From positions 1,466,501 through 1,530,500 of the forward strand of contig NW_019028981.1 in NCBI RefSeq assembly GCF_002105155.1: a DNA stretch of 64,000 nucleotides, read 5' to 3'. Position 1 is the stretch's first letter, and each line of letters starts with the position of its first letter. Positions 35,967-48,229 of the stretch are shown here, in pieces. The position numbers and the translations under genes are program-made. The DNA is from Lobosporangium transversale (lineage: Eukaryota > Mortierellomycota > Mortierellomycetes > Mortierellales > Mortierellaceae). A model generated the notes under the pieces. The model saw nothing but the letters and a program-made list of their open reading frames with translations, ran no database searches and was not told the origin of the DNA.

Positions 35967-37050
35967 TCAACCAAGGCGATGGCCACGTCCCCATTGATGT
36001 CCTCCTCCAGATCCAGAGCCGCCAGCTGTGTTGACTCGGTACATATTAGCAGTCTCCCCATTGCTTGCAAATGTTGCTCCTGCAACTTCCTGACGTGGCA
36101 ACAGTTTATAGAGCAGAGTAGGTGTTGGAATCAAACGGGGTCCTCCCATCCCAGGGTATACATGATTCAAAAAGTAGTACAGATGAGCAGATGCAATGCC
36201 CACAATCATATCCCAGGGAACAACCGCTCTTGAAATAACGAATGAGTACGCGATCAGGACCCAAGGGAAATAGATCGCCTATGTAGTAATAACAATAGCA
36301 ATAATAAAAGACAACTATCAGTTAAATATTTCATCAAGAGGAAAGTAAAGAAGTATTTTCAGCATTTTATTAAATCCTACCTTGAACTGAAAGCCAAACA
36401 TAAAAGATACTATCCTTTCCGAGTTGGATTGGGCCCAGAGGTAGATCACTGCGAGCAACAGCGACTGTGATAACATGACAAGATTCAAGAAATGTCCACC
36501 GATCTGATAAAAAAAATAAAAAAGAGCAGAGTACTCTGGTTAACCATAGTTCTCACCACATAAAAACGTTCGCACTGGTCTTTTTTTTTTTTAACTTACA
36601 GTAGAAATAATTGACGTGAACAAGATAAACCATGCGAAATCTGCAGATCGACCCGCAAATGTTGTGGTCTCGAGTTGGATTCCATATGTATACAGGAAAT
36701 AAAGATCAAACAACATGTTGAAGTCCAATCCTTTGACAAAGAACGGTGTCAACAGTCTATGAAGCTATTCCAAAGCCAAAAGTAATAATAAAATAAAAAA
36801 ACATTAATTTGCCAAGTAGACAACAACAATAGCAACAACAACTAAATATAGTAATGATAATATCTAGGGAGAAAAAAAAAAAGACCTATACCTGAAATCT
36901 GTAGATGACATGTGGCCAACTAAGAAACAGGAGTTGATAAGATAGTATCCCGAATGCTGGAGCCAGCGAGAGAAGTATAGTGGCGGTGAGTATTGATCGA
37001 GTGACGATAGGAATACTCCTGTACGCAGCAAGAAGTTCGTTTTCAGCCAT
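35967..37050 (-). CDS. Derlin (Der1-like), ER-associated degradation
   Basis: Exons 37050-36892, 36764-36600, 36503-36381, 36278-35967, all in phase 0, give 252 residues. Family signs are the N-terminal block with FLSWPHVIYRFQ (compare the WR/GxxxG-type rhomboid pseudoprotease core), the TPFFVKGLDFNMLFDLYFLYTYG segment, and a last conserved part VPWDMIVGIASAHLYYFLNHVYPGMGG. Six hydrophobic segments are expected. Derlins are inactive rhomboids that thin the ER membrane and pull misfolded proteins to the cytosol, together with Hrd1 and Cdc48. The C-terminal tail ends GGGHQWGRGHRLG, close to the SHP box (FxGxGQRLG) that recruits Cdc48/p97 in derlin-1. Confidence 0.92.
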
Positions 37051-37464
37051 GATAACGTTCTTTGGATGGTGTTGATACTACAGCTATTGTCGTAGGAGAT
37101 TTTTTTTGTTTACTGAGTGCTGCTTCCTTATTGCTTGGCTTTCCTTTCTCCAGCTTAAAAAGCGGTCAGAGTCTTCAGTGATAGAATAAAGAAGGGAGAA
37201 AAGAAGAAGAAAGAGGAAATGAAAAGATGCGTAACAATAAAATGCAATGGAGTAGAGGAAATGTTTCCTTAGAATGTCCTGGAAAAACAATAATGGACAA
37301 AAGTTGTTCTAATGCGACCACTCACCAAGAACGTGTCAAATTAGGAGAAAGCAGTCTCCAAGTCACGAGATATTGGGGTTTCTTTTTAAAAGCTTGGGAG
37401 GGGTTTGAGTTCATCTTACTCTCATTTCACAGAAACCTATTACCTTCACACACATTATTAATCA
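37051..37464. promoter_or_regulatory. Divergent promoter between derlin and prefoldin 4
   Basis: 414 bp separate the divergent start codons. No specific motif was identified. An open + frame here (37227-37478) ends in the prefoldin start region and is not conserved in character. Confidence 0.4.
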
Positions 37465-38339
37465 TGCGCATGGTATGAGCAAGTCCCAATAGGACCATTG
37501 GACCTACATTGGGCTGCATAAAAATAAAATAGAAATAAATTAAACAATAAGGCTGTTTATGTTCATTAACCAAACAATGGAGATAAGAAATAATCGCAAT
37601 GGATCGTCTTTAAAAGGAATATTCACTTTAATTTATTTTATTTTTATTTTATTTTTTTAAAAAAAAATAGCTTGAAAAAGATGAAGAGGAAGGAGATATT
37701 CAAGTCTCATGGCAGGATCAACAAAATATCAACACCTTTAGCAAATATAATGCCAAATTCCAGGATTTAGAGGAGACGTATGAAGCTAAGAAGGTATAAG
37801 AACATGTGGCTATCAACATCGTTCAAAAAAGCAATTGAGAGACTTTCAAGAATAGGCAATTGAAGGCGAAAAGAAAGAAAGAAAGAAAGGGAAAGCTGAG
37901 ATTGGAATTTTGTATATAATAATTAGACTGAGAAGGAGTATCTTGACGATCTTGCATCAGAACTTGAGTTGGCAGACGAGGACGAGCCTGTCAGGTATGC
38001 TTACATTATGAAATATATCAAGGCCTTTTTTTTTTTTTTTTTTAAAAAAAAAAATAAAATAAAATAAAAAAAATAACAATAATAATAATTTCTAACTTGA
38101 AATGCTTCTTTTTACTGAAAAAAAAAAAAAAAAAAAAAAAAAGATATCGCATTGGTGAAGCTTTTGTATCACTTTCACTTGAAGAAGCTCAGGAACGGAT
38201 TACAAAATCTCAGCAAGAACTTGAGTCTGAAATTGAAGAGCTGAAAAAGCAGATGGACGAGGCTGTAGAAAAGATGGACGGTCTTAAGAAGGTTCTTTAC
38301 GCTCGTTTCGGCAATGCAATCAATCTTGAGAAGGATTAA
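37465..38339 (+). CDS. Prefoldin subunit 4
   Basis: Exons 37465-37473, 37671-37793, 37927-37994, 38144-38339 give 131 residues, typical for this family (yeast Gim3 129, human PFDN4 134). The core VSWQDQQNINTFSKYNAKFQDLE matches VTFEDQQKINEFSK in relatives. It is followed by EKEYLDDLASELELADEDEPV, YRIGEAFVSLSLEEAQE and the C-terminal LYARFGNAINLEKD. It is a beta-type subunit of the hexameric prefoldin chaperone, which delivers nascent actin and tubulin to the CCT chaperonin. The first coding exon is only nine bases (Met-Arg-Met); it is chosen because a good donor follows and the phase fits, but a different first exon cannot be excluded. Confidence 0.9.
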
Positions 38340-39196
38340 ATAAAAAAAAAAGTGTCAAACATGGCAATAATTGGTCGCGGCCTTCTTCTTAAGAGGAATA
38401 TGTGTATGTATTTCTCAATATTTTCAATTGTAGTAAAAATGAAAAGTATTGCAAAGACTGACTGTGGAGTGCAACACAATTAATGAACAGAGTGCTAGGA
38501 TATTCTCAGCACTGTTCATATGTTTACGGTCTAGAGATATTTTCCTTTACCGAGAATGCTTCTATCAGCATAACACTACCTCTGATCCGCTTGTTTCCAA
38601 AAATCATTTGGAGCAAATGATGAAGAGCACGTAAAGGAAGGAAAAGGACAACAAGCATCACTAATCCAGTAAGCTCTTTGATGACCTCTCAAAGGATTAA
38701 TGTAGTCCACTCCACCTATTCCTATTTATCTCTCCTCGGTAGAGGGCCTTTCCCTTCTCTACATCACTCAATTGATTGTATTTAAAGCCTAAAAAAAAAC
38801 TAGGAAAGCTGATCTACCGACAAGAAAAAAAATCAAATCAATGCTTCTCTTGTTCATATGGATCATAAGGAAGAAGGTAGCTTGTTAGGATAAAAAAACT
38901 TTTGTTTAATCTTCCTTTTCGATACTTATTATACATTAAAAACAAGAGTCTGTAGTGGGGAATGATAAGTTATCGAAGGGAAAATGTTCATGCAATTTAA
39001 AGCTTGATAATTAGAAATAGGCCTATAGATTGAAAAAGGCACTGTATCAACTTGATACATGATTTGCGTTGCACACAGAATAGATACATTGATCTGTCTT
39101 TGTGCGTGAATGCCTGCAAAGGCACCACAACAGTATAGACAACGAAGATGTGTAAATATTTACCCTCGGATAGTCGTTTTACATGGAGCACACCTG

Positions 39197-39230
<34 letters not shown>

Positions 39231-40252
39231 ACACATTTATGCCGTAAAGTAACATCATAAAAGGCAAGCAAAGCTAGACTGCAACTTTACCATGTTAGGA
39301 GGAAGGGGGACTGTTAAAAGATTTATCCATGCTTAGCCTATTTTACCTCAATTATTTCAAGGTCCCTGCCATGGAATTGATATCATTTGAAAAATTGCTC
39401 ATTTCGTTTCTCGTTTCTTTATCATTTTCTTGAGCCTCAAGCTTCACAATCAGTAGCAACACTAGCAGTAAACACCATCAATACTTTTTAGTGTTCGTTG
39501 AGATAGCGACAGCGGCCTTTTTCGCTCAGGCCTCTTGTGGGAAATATGTGGAAAATATGTGGGAAAATTGCTGCACAAATTGGTCAGAACGAAGGGCCTA
39601 GATTCTCAGCAAGGTAGTCCACCTTTGTCGTTTATTGTCGAGGATGAAGAGGATAAGCAAACCTTTGCCACGGAAAGAGTAAGTGGCGTGAATTAGTTCA
39701 AGGGAAGGTGTCAACATTTCTTTTCTTTTTTTTTTTCCCTTGTCGTCGAATCGAACAAGCTCATCTTAACGGACGTGTACAAACAAAGATCCAAAATCAC
39801 GGAGATCCAGGGTTTCTTCTACATTCATTATTCCTTTTGGCGCTCCTTCTTTGATAAAAATCCTCGTTTTGGTGTGGCCATTAGAAAAGGTTCGTTTTTA
39901 TAAAAAGAAAAAAAAAAAAATTACCCCGTGTGAATAAATTTATCGCGGAATCGTATGATGGACTCAGAAAAAGTAATACCTCAGCCGAACAAATGTTGGG
40001 ATGCTGCTGACCAACTTGAGGAACGTGATTTGTGATTGGTTACGAATGAAAGTGCTTTGGTGAAAGGTAAAGAAATGCGCATAATAAATCTAAAAGAAAA
40101 TTCTCAATGCATACTAAACTCAATTCATGCGAAAGAATAGGAGTCAGCCAAGGCAAAGTCCTTCAATAGTTTTCTTATTTACAAGATTTTGACTTTATTT
40201 TCATTTTCAACAAGGTTCTCTCGCGTTTAAAGCGGCCGATAGATTGTCTATC
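38340..40252. other. 1.9-kb convergent intergenic region
   Basis: It contains the 3' ends of prefoldin 4 and of the C2-domain gene. A T run lies at 39199-39227. A + strand stretch at about 39770-39890 reads as LILTDVYKQRSKITEIQGF and onward without stops but has no supported gene model. Nothing else is recognised. Confidence 0.4.
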
Positions 40253-40899
40253 CTAATTCTTATTGCGGAGAGCATCGAAGGGCTTGAAGGCATCACCTAA
40301 ATCCTCTTTTCTCTCGAGCTCCTTGAAGCGCTCCTGATGATCATTCAAGTACTGGGATTTATGTTCAGTCTCTGCAGGGCTAGGAATGGGGCGAGCTTCT
40401 TCGTTAGCCGCAAGGACCGAGATGGTAAGGGTGATGGTGCCCTTCTGCTTGCCCTTCTCGGTGTAGAGATCGAACCTGCCGCTGAGTGACTTGTTAGTAG
40501 CACTGTTGACCTGGTTCAAGGGGATATCAGCAAAGCCGATAGGGGCATCAGTGCCATGCTCTTCATCCATGACCTCGACGTACAAGAAAGCATGTAGGCT
40601 TGGATCAAAGTCAGTAAGGACCACGGTCTCGTTCCACTCAGCGCTTCTTCCAGCGTTTGACTTGGTGGTAGTTTTCTTGTAGGCGGCATCGTTCTTCATG
40701 TCCAAACTGACGCGCGCATAAGGGTCATTTCTGCCAAAGTCCTATTGACGATTGTTGTTATTATTAAAAAAACAAGGCTCAATAAGTAAAATGATGGGTG
40801 TGAGTGAGATGTGAACTTTTTAAAAGATGAAGGATAGCTTACCTCAGTATCGCGCAAACTTTTGGCGGAGTGAATATCGACTTGGAGATTGTAGGCCAT
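40253..40899 (-). CDS. Small C2-domain protein
   Basis: Exons 40899-40843 and 40741-40253 join in phase to 181 residues. A single C2 domain fills about 1-130: MAYNLQVDIHSAKSLRDTE, then DFGRNDPYARVSLD, EWNETVVLTDFD, VEVMDEEHGTDAPIGFADIPL. Aspartates in the DFGRNDPY and DEEHGTDAPIG loops are placed like calcium ligands. The tail (about 140-181) is charged and helical. Small fungal C2 proteins of this kind bind membranes in response to calcium; no partner can be named. There is no membrane segment or signal peptide. Confidence 0.85.
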
Positions 40900-43746
40900 G
40901 GTTACTGATGGATGAAATGGATCAAATAATAACAATCGGTTTGGTGGGAAAGAGTGCTTTGGAGAATGTTGGTTTGTCGAGAGGCGAAGATGAGGAAATG
41001 AGGAAGAAGAGAAAAGAAGGGAGGGAGGTTGAGGGTTTTATAGGAAAAAAATCCTTTCTTTTGGAAACGCCATGTCCACTCTCAAATGTTTATAATTAAT
41101 TGCTTCCACCATTGATGGTTCGTGACAAACATGGCTTTGCAGAGAAGTCAATGGAAAAAAAAAAAAAAAAAAAAAAAAAATCTACGACACAACTGAGAGA
41201 CGACACAACCGATATTATGTCACTAGCCTTCTCCAATCATTCTTGTAAGGTTTGCACATGAATCTTCCACCCTCTTCTAAATTTACCTTTGTATCACTAT
41301 ACTCAAGGCGATTGAGATTCTTTGTTTCGATCATATTTGCATGTAACATGTACACAGCCCCGATTCCTTAACAGCCGAAACTAATATATTGAATAATCAG
41401 TCACGACAGTCCAGAACTCCAGAAAAAATCGAAGAATTCCCAGGAGAGCAATTGTCTTACAAAGAGTTGCTCCTATTGCTGAGCGACCTAGAGCCAAGAT
41501 ACATCGAGGAGTAAATAGGTCCAGCGGTTGCTCTGTAGCGATCATCATTATCAGAAACAATCTAAAGATACTCGCATGTGTAAATCAAATTGCCTGGTTT
41601 GCGAGATTTGGCTGGTGTGGCCAACAACGTATTCCCATTGGTTCGTGCCTCTGTTCACTCTATATGAATATTTCTGCCGTAGAAAAGAACATTTGAGCCC
41701 TTTCAGTCTGTCTATTATCCACTTTTCGTGTGCATGTTTGTGGGAAAATAAGCTGTTTTATTTTCATGCTGCTGAACACTGATATCTCAATAATATATTC
41801 TCAGAGAAGCAGAGTTATTCCCACAATCAGTAAACAAGCCACCGCACTTTCATGGACTAGAGTTGTTATCAGCGACTAGTAAAATCATTCTCGCGGCTAT
41901 GCGGCCATGAAGTTTGGCAGAGGTCTCTTGTAGGGGCCGCTCAGGACGAAGGCGAATGTATATATATTATTCACAAGCTCAAAGTAAAAATATGTTTCTG
42001 AATAGGATAAAGTACTTTGCTTCTCAATAACATTACAGAGACGTCACTATGCAGTATGGCCTCTTGCAGGCAGGTCCCTTGCAACCTTTTGACAATGCAA
42101 CTACGGCATCCAAGGCGTTTGCTGAGGCCACAAAGTAAGGCTGTTCTTTCTAGCTGGCTTTACAGATGCTTTATACAGTAGTCCTAGGATTCATGGAGTA
42201 CATGTCTTTTCCAACTTCTTATCTTTGATCCACAAATGTTCTTCTTTAGGACGAAGCCTCGTACGCCTATCGCCATTACCACCTGAGCTTGGCACAGTCA
42301 TCATTATCTTTCATTTTTTTTCTCTTATGGTCACATCACAACACATTACATCGTTAGTATCGCTAGTATCAGCTCATCAGTAGAGTGAGAGATGAGGTAC
42401 AAGCGGCACATGCTTCGAACTAATTGCTCTTATGAATCATTTACAACTTGTGCATCATCTTCAGCGCTTCTCCTGTTTTCAGGATATTGGCTGCTTCTCA
42501 CATCTCGAAGTATATTTCCTGCCAGCAAGCATCCTCGGGACACCCCTTACTAACCCATTCTTCGTCCATGGTCTCAATTCCAGAATCCCTTTCGCTCTCG
42601 GGTTCGTTGTAATTATTATCACTTACAGTACTGAAAGGCAACACACGGGAACCGGCGATTGGAGTTGACCAAAAAAAAAAAAAAAAAAAAAAAAAAACTA
42701 TTGGGCAACGTTGGAGGTAAGATACTATGTCTGAGAAGTGTTTATTCATTCCTCCTCAATAGGCGACACTTACTGGATAGTTGTCTTTGCCTCTATCATC
42801 TTACCTTCCTTCTCTGGTATGGATAGCATAACCGTGTAATGCCTCGGACAAGAAAGTATTGATGCTTTTCTATTCTCCTTGGCCAGCATCCACATGTATT
42901 AACTTAACACCATCTCTCAATGCTTATGATTACATCCTTCTCTCTCACTAAGTAATTACACTATTGATTTACTTTATGTAGTTGAATCCTTCTGATTCAT
43001 GCTTGTGAAGGTATATGGTGTATTGAATATTCGTCACAGGTTCAGGTTAAATAGTGTCAATCATTTATCTAGCCTAGGAGAAGAGCATCGAGCAGAGAGG
43101 TTCTCGAAAGAGCGAAATTTCCATTACCAAATAACTTTCATTGACGGCAAAGGGACTAGTACTAGAATCTCCATTAACAAACCAGGTAGATTACATATTC
43201 ACTGAACCTAAATCTACTTTAATTTATGAAAGTACAGTCACTGATATTGAAGTACCAGAGCACCATTAACAATGTCAGGCTGACTATAAAAAAAGTCTAT
43301 TTGACCTACGAAGCAGACTGAATTATCAAAATAATAGGACCATTATATCAGCGGCATACAAATACAAGGGAGGCATTTTCCTGTCTAAGACGGCTTTTTA
43401 CATTTACGCACGTGTAAATGAGACAACACAGTAGCACAAACATTTTGACCATGTAGGCACACCAAATGTCGATAAAAAGGATTAGCGGTGGTTTGTGCGC
43501 GCCAATGTAGCCGACAATGCATCGCTGAGGCAAGCAATGCAAGTTAGTCTTGGAGGATGGAAAGGGTTTATGAGCTACTAATGTTCGTTCCTTAACTGGA
43601 AGAAATAAACCAATTGCTGACTTTTTTTTTATATACAACTTTCTTTACAATAACAGTGTATCTTATTTATGCACAATCTTAAATGGGCATAGGAAAAGGA
43701 AGTCGCCGTAGAATAAAGATGTTCTGGTGTTTATTTTGCTCATTGT
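40900..43746. other. 2.8-kb region without a firm gene
   Basis: Possible exon-like pieces on the + strand: 41437-41511 (EEFPGEQLSYKELLLLL), then 41806-41909 (EAELFPQSVNKPPHF), which join in phase through a GTAAAT donor at 41512 and an AG at 41805. Others are 42040-42140 (QYGLLQAGPLQPFDN) and from 42250. On the minus strand 42660-42498 reads ERDSGIETMDEEWVSKG. None forms a complete gene that I recognise. A runs lie at 41156-41180 and 42671-42697. Confidence 0.35.
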
Positions 43747-44320
43747 TTAACAACTATTTCCACAGCAGCAGAGGCCCAAGGTACAGTCACCGTCCAAGCC
43801 GTAGATATGGCTACGTTGATACAAATAACAAGCGTCAAGGCAATCTCGATCATTTATACAAACTCCAGCTATGGTACTGCAGTCTCTACAAACATCAGCA
43901 TTAGCCGCTGCGATGAAGTGGAAGAAGGCCAAGGTAAAAGAGAAACTTTGGATTTTCATCATGATAAAGGGGATTGAAGGCCAGCAAGAGTGCTTGGACG
44001 CTCGGAGATTCTGTTAAGAGCCCTGTAAAAGGTGCTATCATAGGCTATTGTGAGAAAGATCTTGATATAATGATTGTATGAAAGCGCTCTTGTGAGGACT
44101 TTTGCGAGCGATATGTCAGGTCAAGAATCTTATCGAGTTGTAATGTAAGGCATGGTAAATGATCAAAAGTTTGATTATTTCATATTCACGAAACAAATCC
44201 CCTACCTTGGGCTGGGTCATTCCATTTTTGCAATCCTTGCATCCGCGTCACGCTATAATATGTTTAAAAATGAAGCCGGTATGAATAAGGAAAGAAGCAT
44301 TGACCTTTATCAGGGACATG
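43380..44320. repeat. Duplicated segment carrying a mini-protein gene (copy A)
   Basis: About 0.9 kb here is related to about 51775-52680 in the same orientation, diverged but with co-linear blocks on both sides of the gene. Examples are the GATAAAAAG(G/A)..TAG.GGTG block at about 43472 and 51845 and the TGTCAGGTCAA, TGGTCAAAGTTTGA-like and GCTATAATA blocks upstream of the start. Coding and flanking parts were therefore duplicated together. Confidence 0.7.
43747..43962 (-). CDS. Secreted ten-cysteine mini-protein, paralogue A
   Basis: A single-exon 71-residue preprotein. Residues 1-22 form a clear signal peptide (MMKIQSFSFTLAFFHFIAA, cleavage near ANA-D). The mature part of about 49 residues has ten cysteines in the pattern C-x2-C-x6-C-x5-C-x3-C-x14-C-x4-CCC-x3-C. 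The paralogue at 52096-52302 keeps all ten cysteines and changes most surface residues. This is the style of defensin-like or knottin-like peptides and of small effectors. I do not recognise the exact family and assign no activity. Two ATG codons lie side by side; the second matches the paralogue's start. Confidence 0.85.
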   Translation of the reverse strand: MMKIQSFSFTLAFFHFIAAANADVCRDCSTIAGVCINDRDCLDACYLYQRSHIYGLDGDCTLGLCCCGNSC

Positions 44321-46282
44321 GTAAATACAAGATCTTGTGGAGTACATGTAGTAAATGGGACCTAAAAGAGACAATGGCAAGGAATTTAGCAAATAACCAG
44401 ATTTACTGTATCACAGCGAGGGAAGGCGGAATGGCAAGAGGACCTGACAAGCACAAAGCCTTGTGTAGTAGTAAGTGGCTTTTAAGAGGCCGATATCATA
44501 TTTGTTATTGCTATTATTATTATTATTATAGGAGAAAGTGCTTCATTAAGAATAAGCATTTTCTTTTTATTGCCGGGATGAACTCATATGCCTGAATAAC
44601 GGCTCCTTACAGCATTTGAGGGTGTATACATCCTAACGCCCTTTTTGTAAGCAGAGCAGGGATGTAGAGTTGTTGACACCTTTGAAGTCGGCACTCTTCC
44701 TGCAAAACCGCGAAGATCCATAGCCCCTCTATTCAGGCAGCTCATCAAGTGGGCAGGGGTTATCCTAAAGGAAGACCTGTTCTCAATCTTCTGATGTCAA
44801 GAACCTACTTAATCTTGTCAAGCAAAACAACGGCTATATTTTCCAAGGAATCGCTGTTAAAACTTAAATTTTTAACCAAAGCACAGCTAGACGCATACTG
44901 GAATAGGATTTTCGGTCGCGTCTTAATTATGCAACTAAGAGTTGGGCCAAGGCATATCAAAGCGCGATTGGCTCTTGCCCAAGGAAAAAAAGATAAAAAA
45001 GAGTTTGATAGACTGCGAAGAATTAGGCATGGGTCTCTCGAGAGTCCTTATTGGTGAACGGAGGGTAAAAAGCATCTGCCAGAAAACATTAAGCTTCGAG
45101 CTGGCCGACCCAATGTTATGGCTTGGGCTGCCATTACTAAATTTACTTACAGTTTCTCATATGGCTCTGTCAGTCCTCCGTCCTCTTGTACAACACAACC
45201 TCTAAAATCTATTAGATCGTGTCCAACCCCCATGTCGTTAATTATCCATGAAGTATCAACATGGGGTTTAAGTCTTTCACTACCTTCCAGAATATTCCAA
45301 GTATAAAGCTTGGAAGTAGATCCGCGCAGGCTTTGGTCTGTGGAATAGCTTGTATCATCTGGATCAGTTGGTGAGGCAACTGAGGATTGTAGATTTCCTG
45401 GCATGATTTAGGCAATGAATATTCTGGCGTTTTTACTGAAGTAAAAAAAAAAAAAAAAAAAAAAAAGATGAGAAGAAATTCATTCATTAATGTTAGCCAG
45501 GGACTCCACAGCTTGGTTCGGAGTAAGACTACTTACAGTCTCCCAGAGTAAGGCTCCGACCGAAAGAAACTCACAGTAATATGTCTTGGTCTGTAGCAAG
45601 TCGAAATTGGTTTAAAAATTCATAAGAATGGTATAGCTTAAGCATACTAAACTAAGATTGTTTTACTTACAAATTTGTAAAAGAAGAATCGATCTCTCAA
45701 TCATTGTTGCCTCAAGCGCTTAGTAGTTCTAATGGGGAAGCACCTCGCAGTCCTCGTTACTGCCATAGTGGGTTTAGACTTTTCAGGTAGCATTTGAGAT
45801 GACATATATTTCCGGTACCAATCGCATCACGATCAAATACACCGCGGATCTACGGTAGTATTCTAACCGGTAAGACTGATTCTAGGGGGCTGTGCGGTTG
45901 GTGCGGCTGGCATGGTAGCAACGTGCACTGGCCGAATATCTATGAATGCCATCTAGCAATTTGACCTGATACTATTGCTGTTAGAGATAAAGACTTGCGC
46001 CTGCAATCAATCGATTTTTTAAATTCTCGAATGACAACCATTTCTAGATTAGATACAAATTCGGCAACATCCCTCTAGCGAAAAAGGCTGGAAAGGTGTT
46101 TTAATTCTTTTGAGGCTGAATGAAAAATGATAAAGGTTGCTAAATACGCTAAAAGAGTGGAGACAAGTAAATGGCGGACATAGTGCATCATGATGATATA
46201 GCTTGATATATGGCTTTCGCTGTTTTTTTACTGATTGATTTCTACTGATTGATTTCTACTAATTGATTTCTACTTCCCTGGC
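44321..46282. other. Degenerate, gene-poor stretch next to the left Fanzor element
   Basis: Open fragments in several frames and both strands occur at 44749-45300 and 45147-45487 (for example LYTWNILEGSERLK on the minus strand), separated by stops, suggesting relics of mobile or repetitive genes. An A run lies at 45440-45466. TTGATTTCTACTGA/ATTGATTTCTACTT-like units are tandemly repeated at 46232-46276. Nothing is assigned. Confidence 0.35.
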
Positions 46283-46471
46283 ATATAGTCCGTCCCATTA
46301 AAAAACGAGACATTCCATCTATTGTAAAAAGAAGAAATGTATTAGAACACAGAAATAAATAAATAAATAAATAAATTAACCAAGAAAAAAAAGTATTATC
46401 AAGCCAATACTTACAATTTTTTTAAGACGGAGGCCTTTCTGGACCTAGTCATGTTTGTAGTAGATTGTGTC
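46283..46471 (-). ncRNA. Candidate Fanzor guide RNA scaffold region, left copy
   Basis: This is the element part between the Fanzor stop codon and the element end, identical to 59970-60158. In TnpB and Fanzor systems the guide RNA comes from this position. Assignment by position and conservation only; see the right copy. Confidence 0.4.
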
Positions 46472-48229
46472 CTACTGTTGTTGCCGGCTTGTCTCTCCCC
46501 CTCCTCCTGGACCCAGCAAAGGTCCTTTCGGTGGTCTTGATCCCTCTACTCCTCCTCCTCCTTCATCTGAAAATTTCCTTTTTGTGGGTCTGCTACTACC
46601 ACCACCACTGCCACCACTGCCACCACTACCTCCACCGTCGCCACTACCGCTAGAAGCTTGGCCTTCAGTTCCTCCGTCCGGCGGCATATATTTTGCAGGT
46701 CGTTTTTGCTCTCTTATCTGCGACTCACAGACCCTTGCGATGTTCTCAGCACCAACAGCATCTCGATCAAAGTATGCTTTACAATTTCGACAGTACTTGG
46801 ATCGAAAAGGAACATTCTCCAATATACTGTCGCAGTGAGGCCGTGGACACTTGGCAGATGTGTAGTATTCATGACAACCTGCAATGGGGTAGTCTAGAGA
46901 TTTTGCCTGTTCGAGCCAGATTTAATACTCGTTAAAAAAAAGACTCAAAAATTAAATGTCATTGATCAAAGGATTTTTTTTTACCTTTTCAACAAGCTTC
47001 TTCATCAATATCCCATGCTTCGATACTTGTCCTCGGTTTGTCTTGAATGATCCTAGTCCAATACAGATCATTGCATTCGTATTGGCATCTCTTCTTCTTC
47101 CATTGCTTCCGCCCGCAAGCTTCAGAATTGCCTTGATCACATAATCAACGCATCCGTTCTGTGCTTTTCTATTATCCCAGCTATTCCGAACAAACCATCC
47201 ATCATTATAGAAATCGACAAGCGCCCTATATATAGTCTTCCTATTGTCGCCACTGGTCCCAGATCCATTGCTACTACTCACCTCAACTCCACTGTTACTA
47301 CCGGTCCCTGTTCCACTGCTACTACTGGCCCCAGCTCCACTGCTACTACAGGTCCCAGCTCCACTACCAGAGAAACTACCTCCAGTACTTGATGGAGCTT
47401 GATTTGGCAGCAAGCTCATATAAGCGAAATACTGTGTTAAAGTAGGCCTTGAGAATGACGGAATATTGCTTTCAATCTCTGTAATTCCTTTTCTAAGCTT
47501 TCGCCTCTCTAGCTCGCCCTGAAACTTCTTGGATGGTTTGTAAAGGCACGCTCTAGAAATCCGGAGGATCTCACGTTCGTTAGGTTTCCTTGGATCCAAC
47601 TTTGCAATTTTCATCGAGTACCTCTCGCCTGGATCGGTCCCAATGATAATGGTACTTTCGGGGGGAGGGCATGCTGCCTGGGTGTCATATTTAACTTCTA
47701 CATTCTCGAGGAGACGGGATCTCTGCTTCCAGTTGATCTCACGCCGGGGACTGGGACTCACCGGGAACAGTGGATTTGTGCTCGATGTACCTTCTTCAGC
47801 TGCTTTTTCTCCCTCGTCGCCATCTAAGAATGGTTCATCAACTTCCAGCAAGTCAATATCGCTGATACCTAGCAAGATATCGTCATCTTCATTTCCGTCG
47901 TCGTCTCCATCATCACCACCATCACCTGCACCATGGCCTGAAGACGAGGATCCCTGCTGAGCACTTGAAGAAGCCTGGACTGCTTAAGATCTTTGAGTAT
48001 CCGAAGGTTGGGCAGCTTGCGAACCTCTACCTCTTTTTTGCTTCGATGTGTCATAGGCAAGAAGTGTTAGGGTAAGGCCGTTTGTAAAGAACGATGTCCG
48101 TAGTTTCCTTCTAGGACCATCATCAGATTGCAGTCCAACGTCCTTGCATCCTTTCAAGGAAAACAGCTCCTGCAACAATATCCCCTTGTGGTTAAGGATC
48201 TTGTCCTCTGCAGCCCCCTTGGTACTCAT
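46472..48229 (-). CDS. Fanzor-type (TnpB-like) RuvC nuclease, left copy
   Basis: Exons 48229-48031, 47979-46985, 46906-46472 mirror the right copy at 58212-59969 exactly and give the same 542-residue model; domains and catalytic residues are described there. The only differences between the copies are their neighbours. Upstream (49452-48230) is element DNA without a recognised gene. Directly beyond the element, at 49453, starts the region that leads into a decayed relative on the other strand. Confidence 0.8.

Noticed and set aside
44152-44595. 147-codon + strand frame upstream of mini-protein A
   Set aside because: The homologous flank of mini-protein B does not keep the frame; it ends in a simple ATT repeat.
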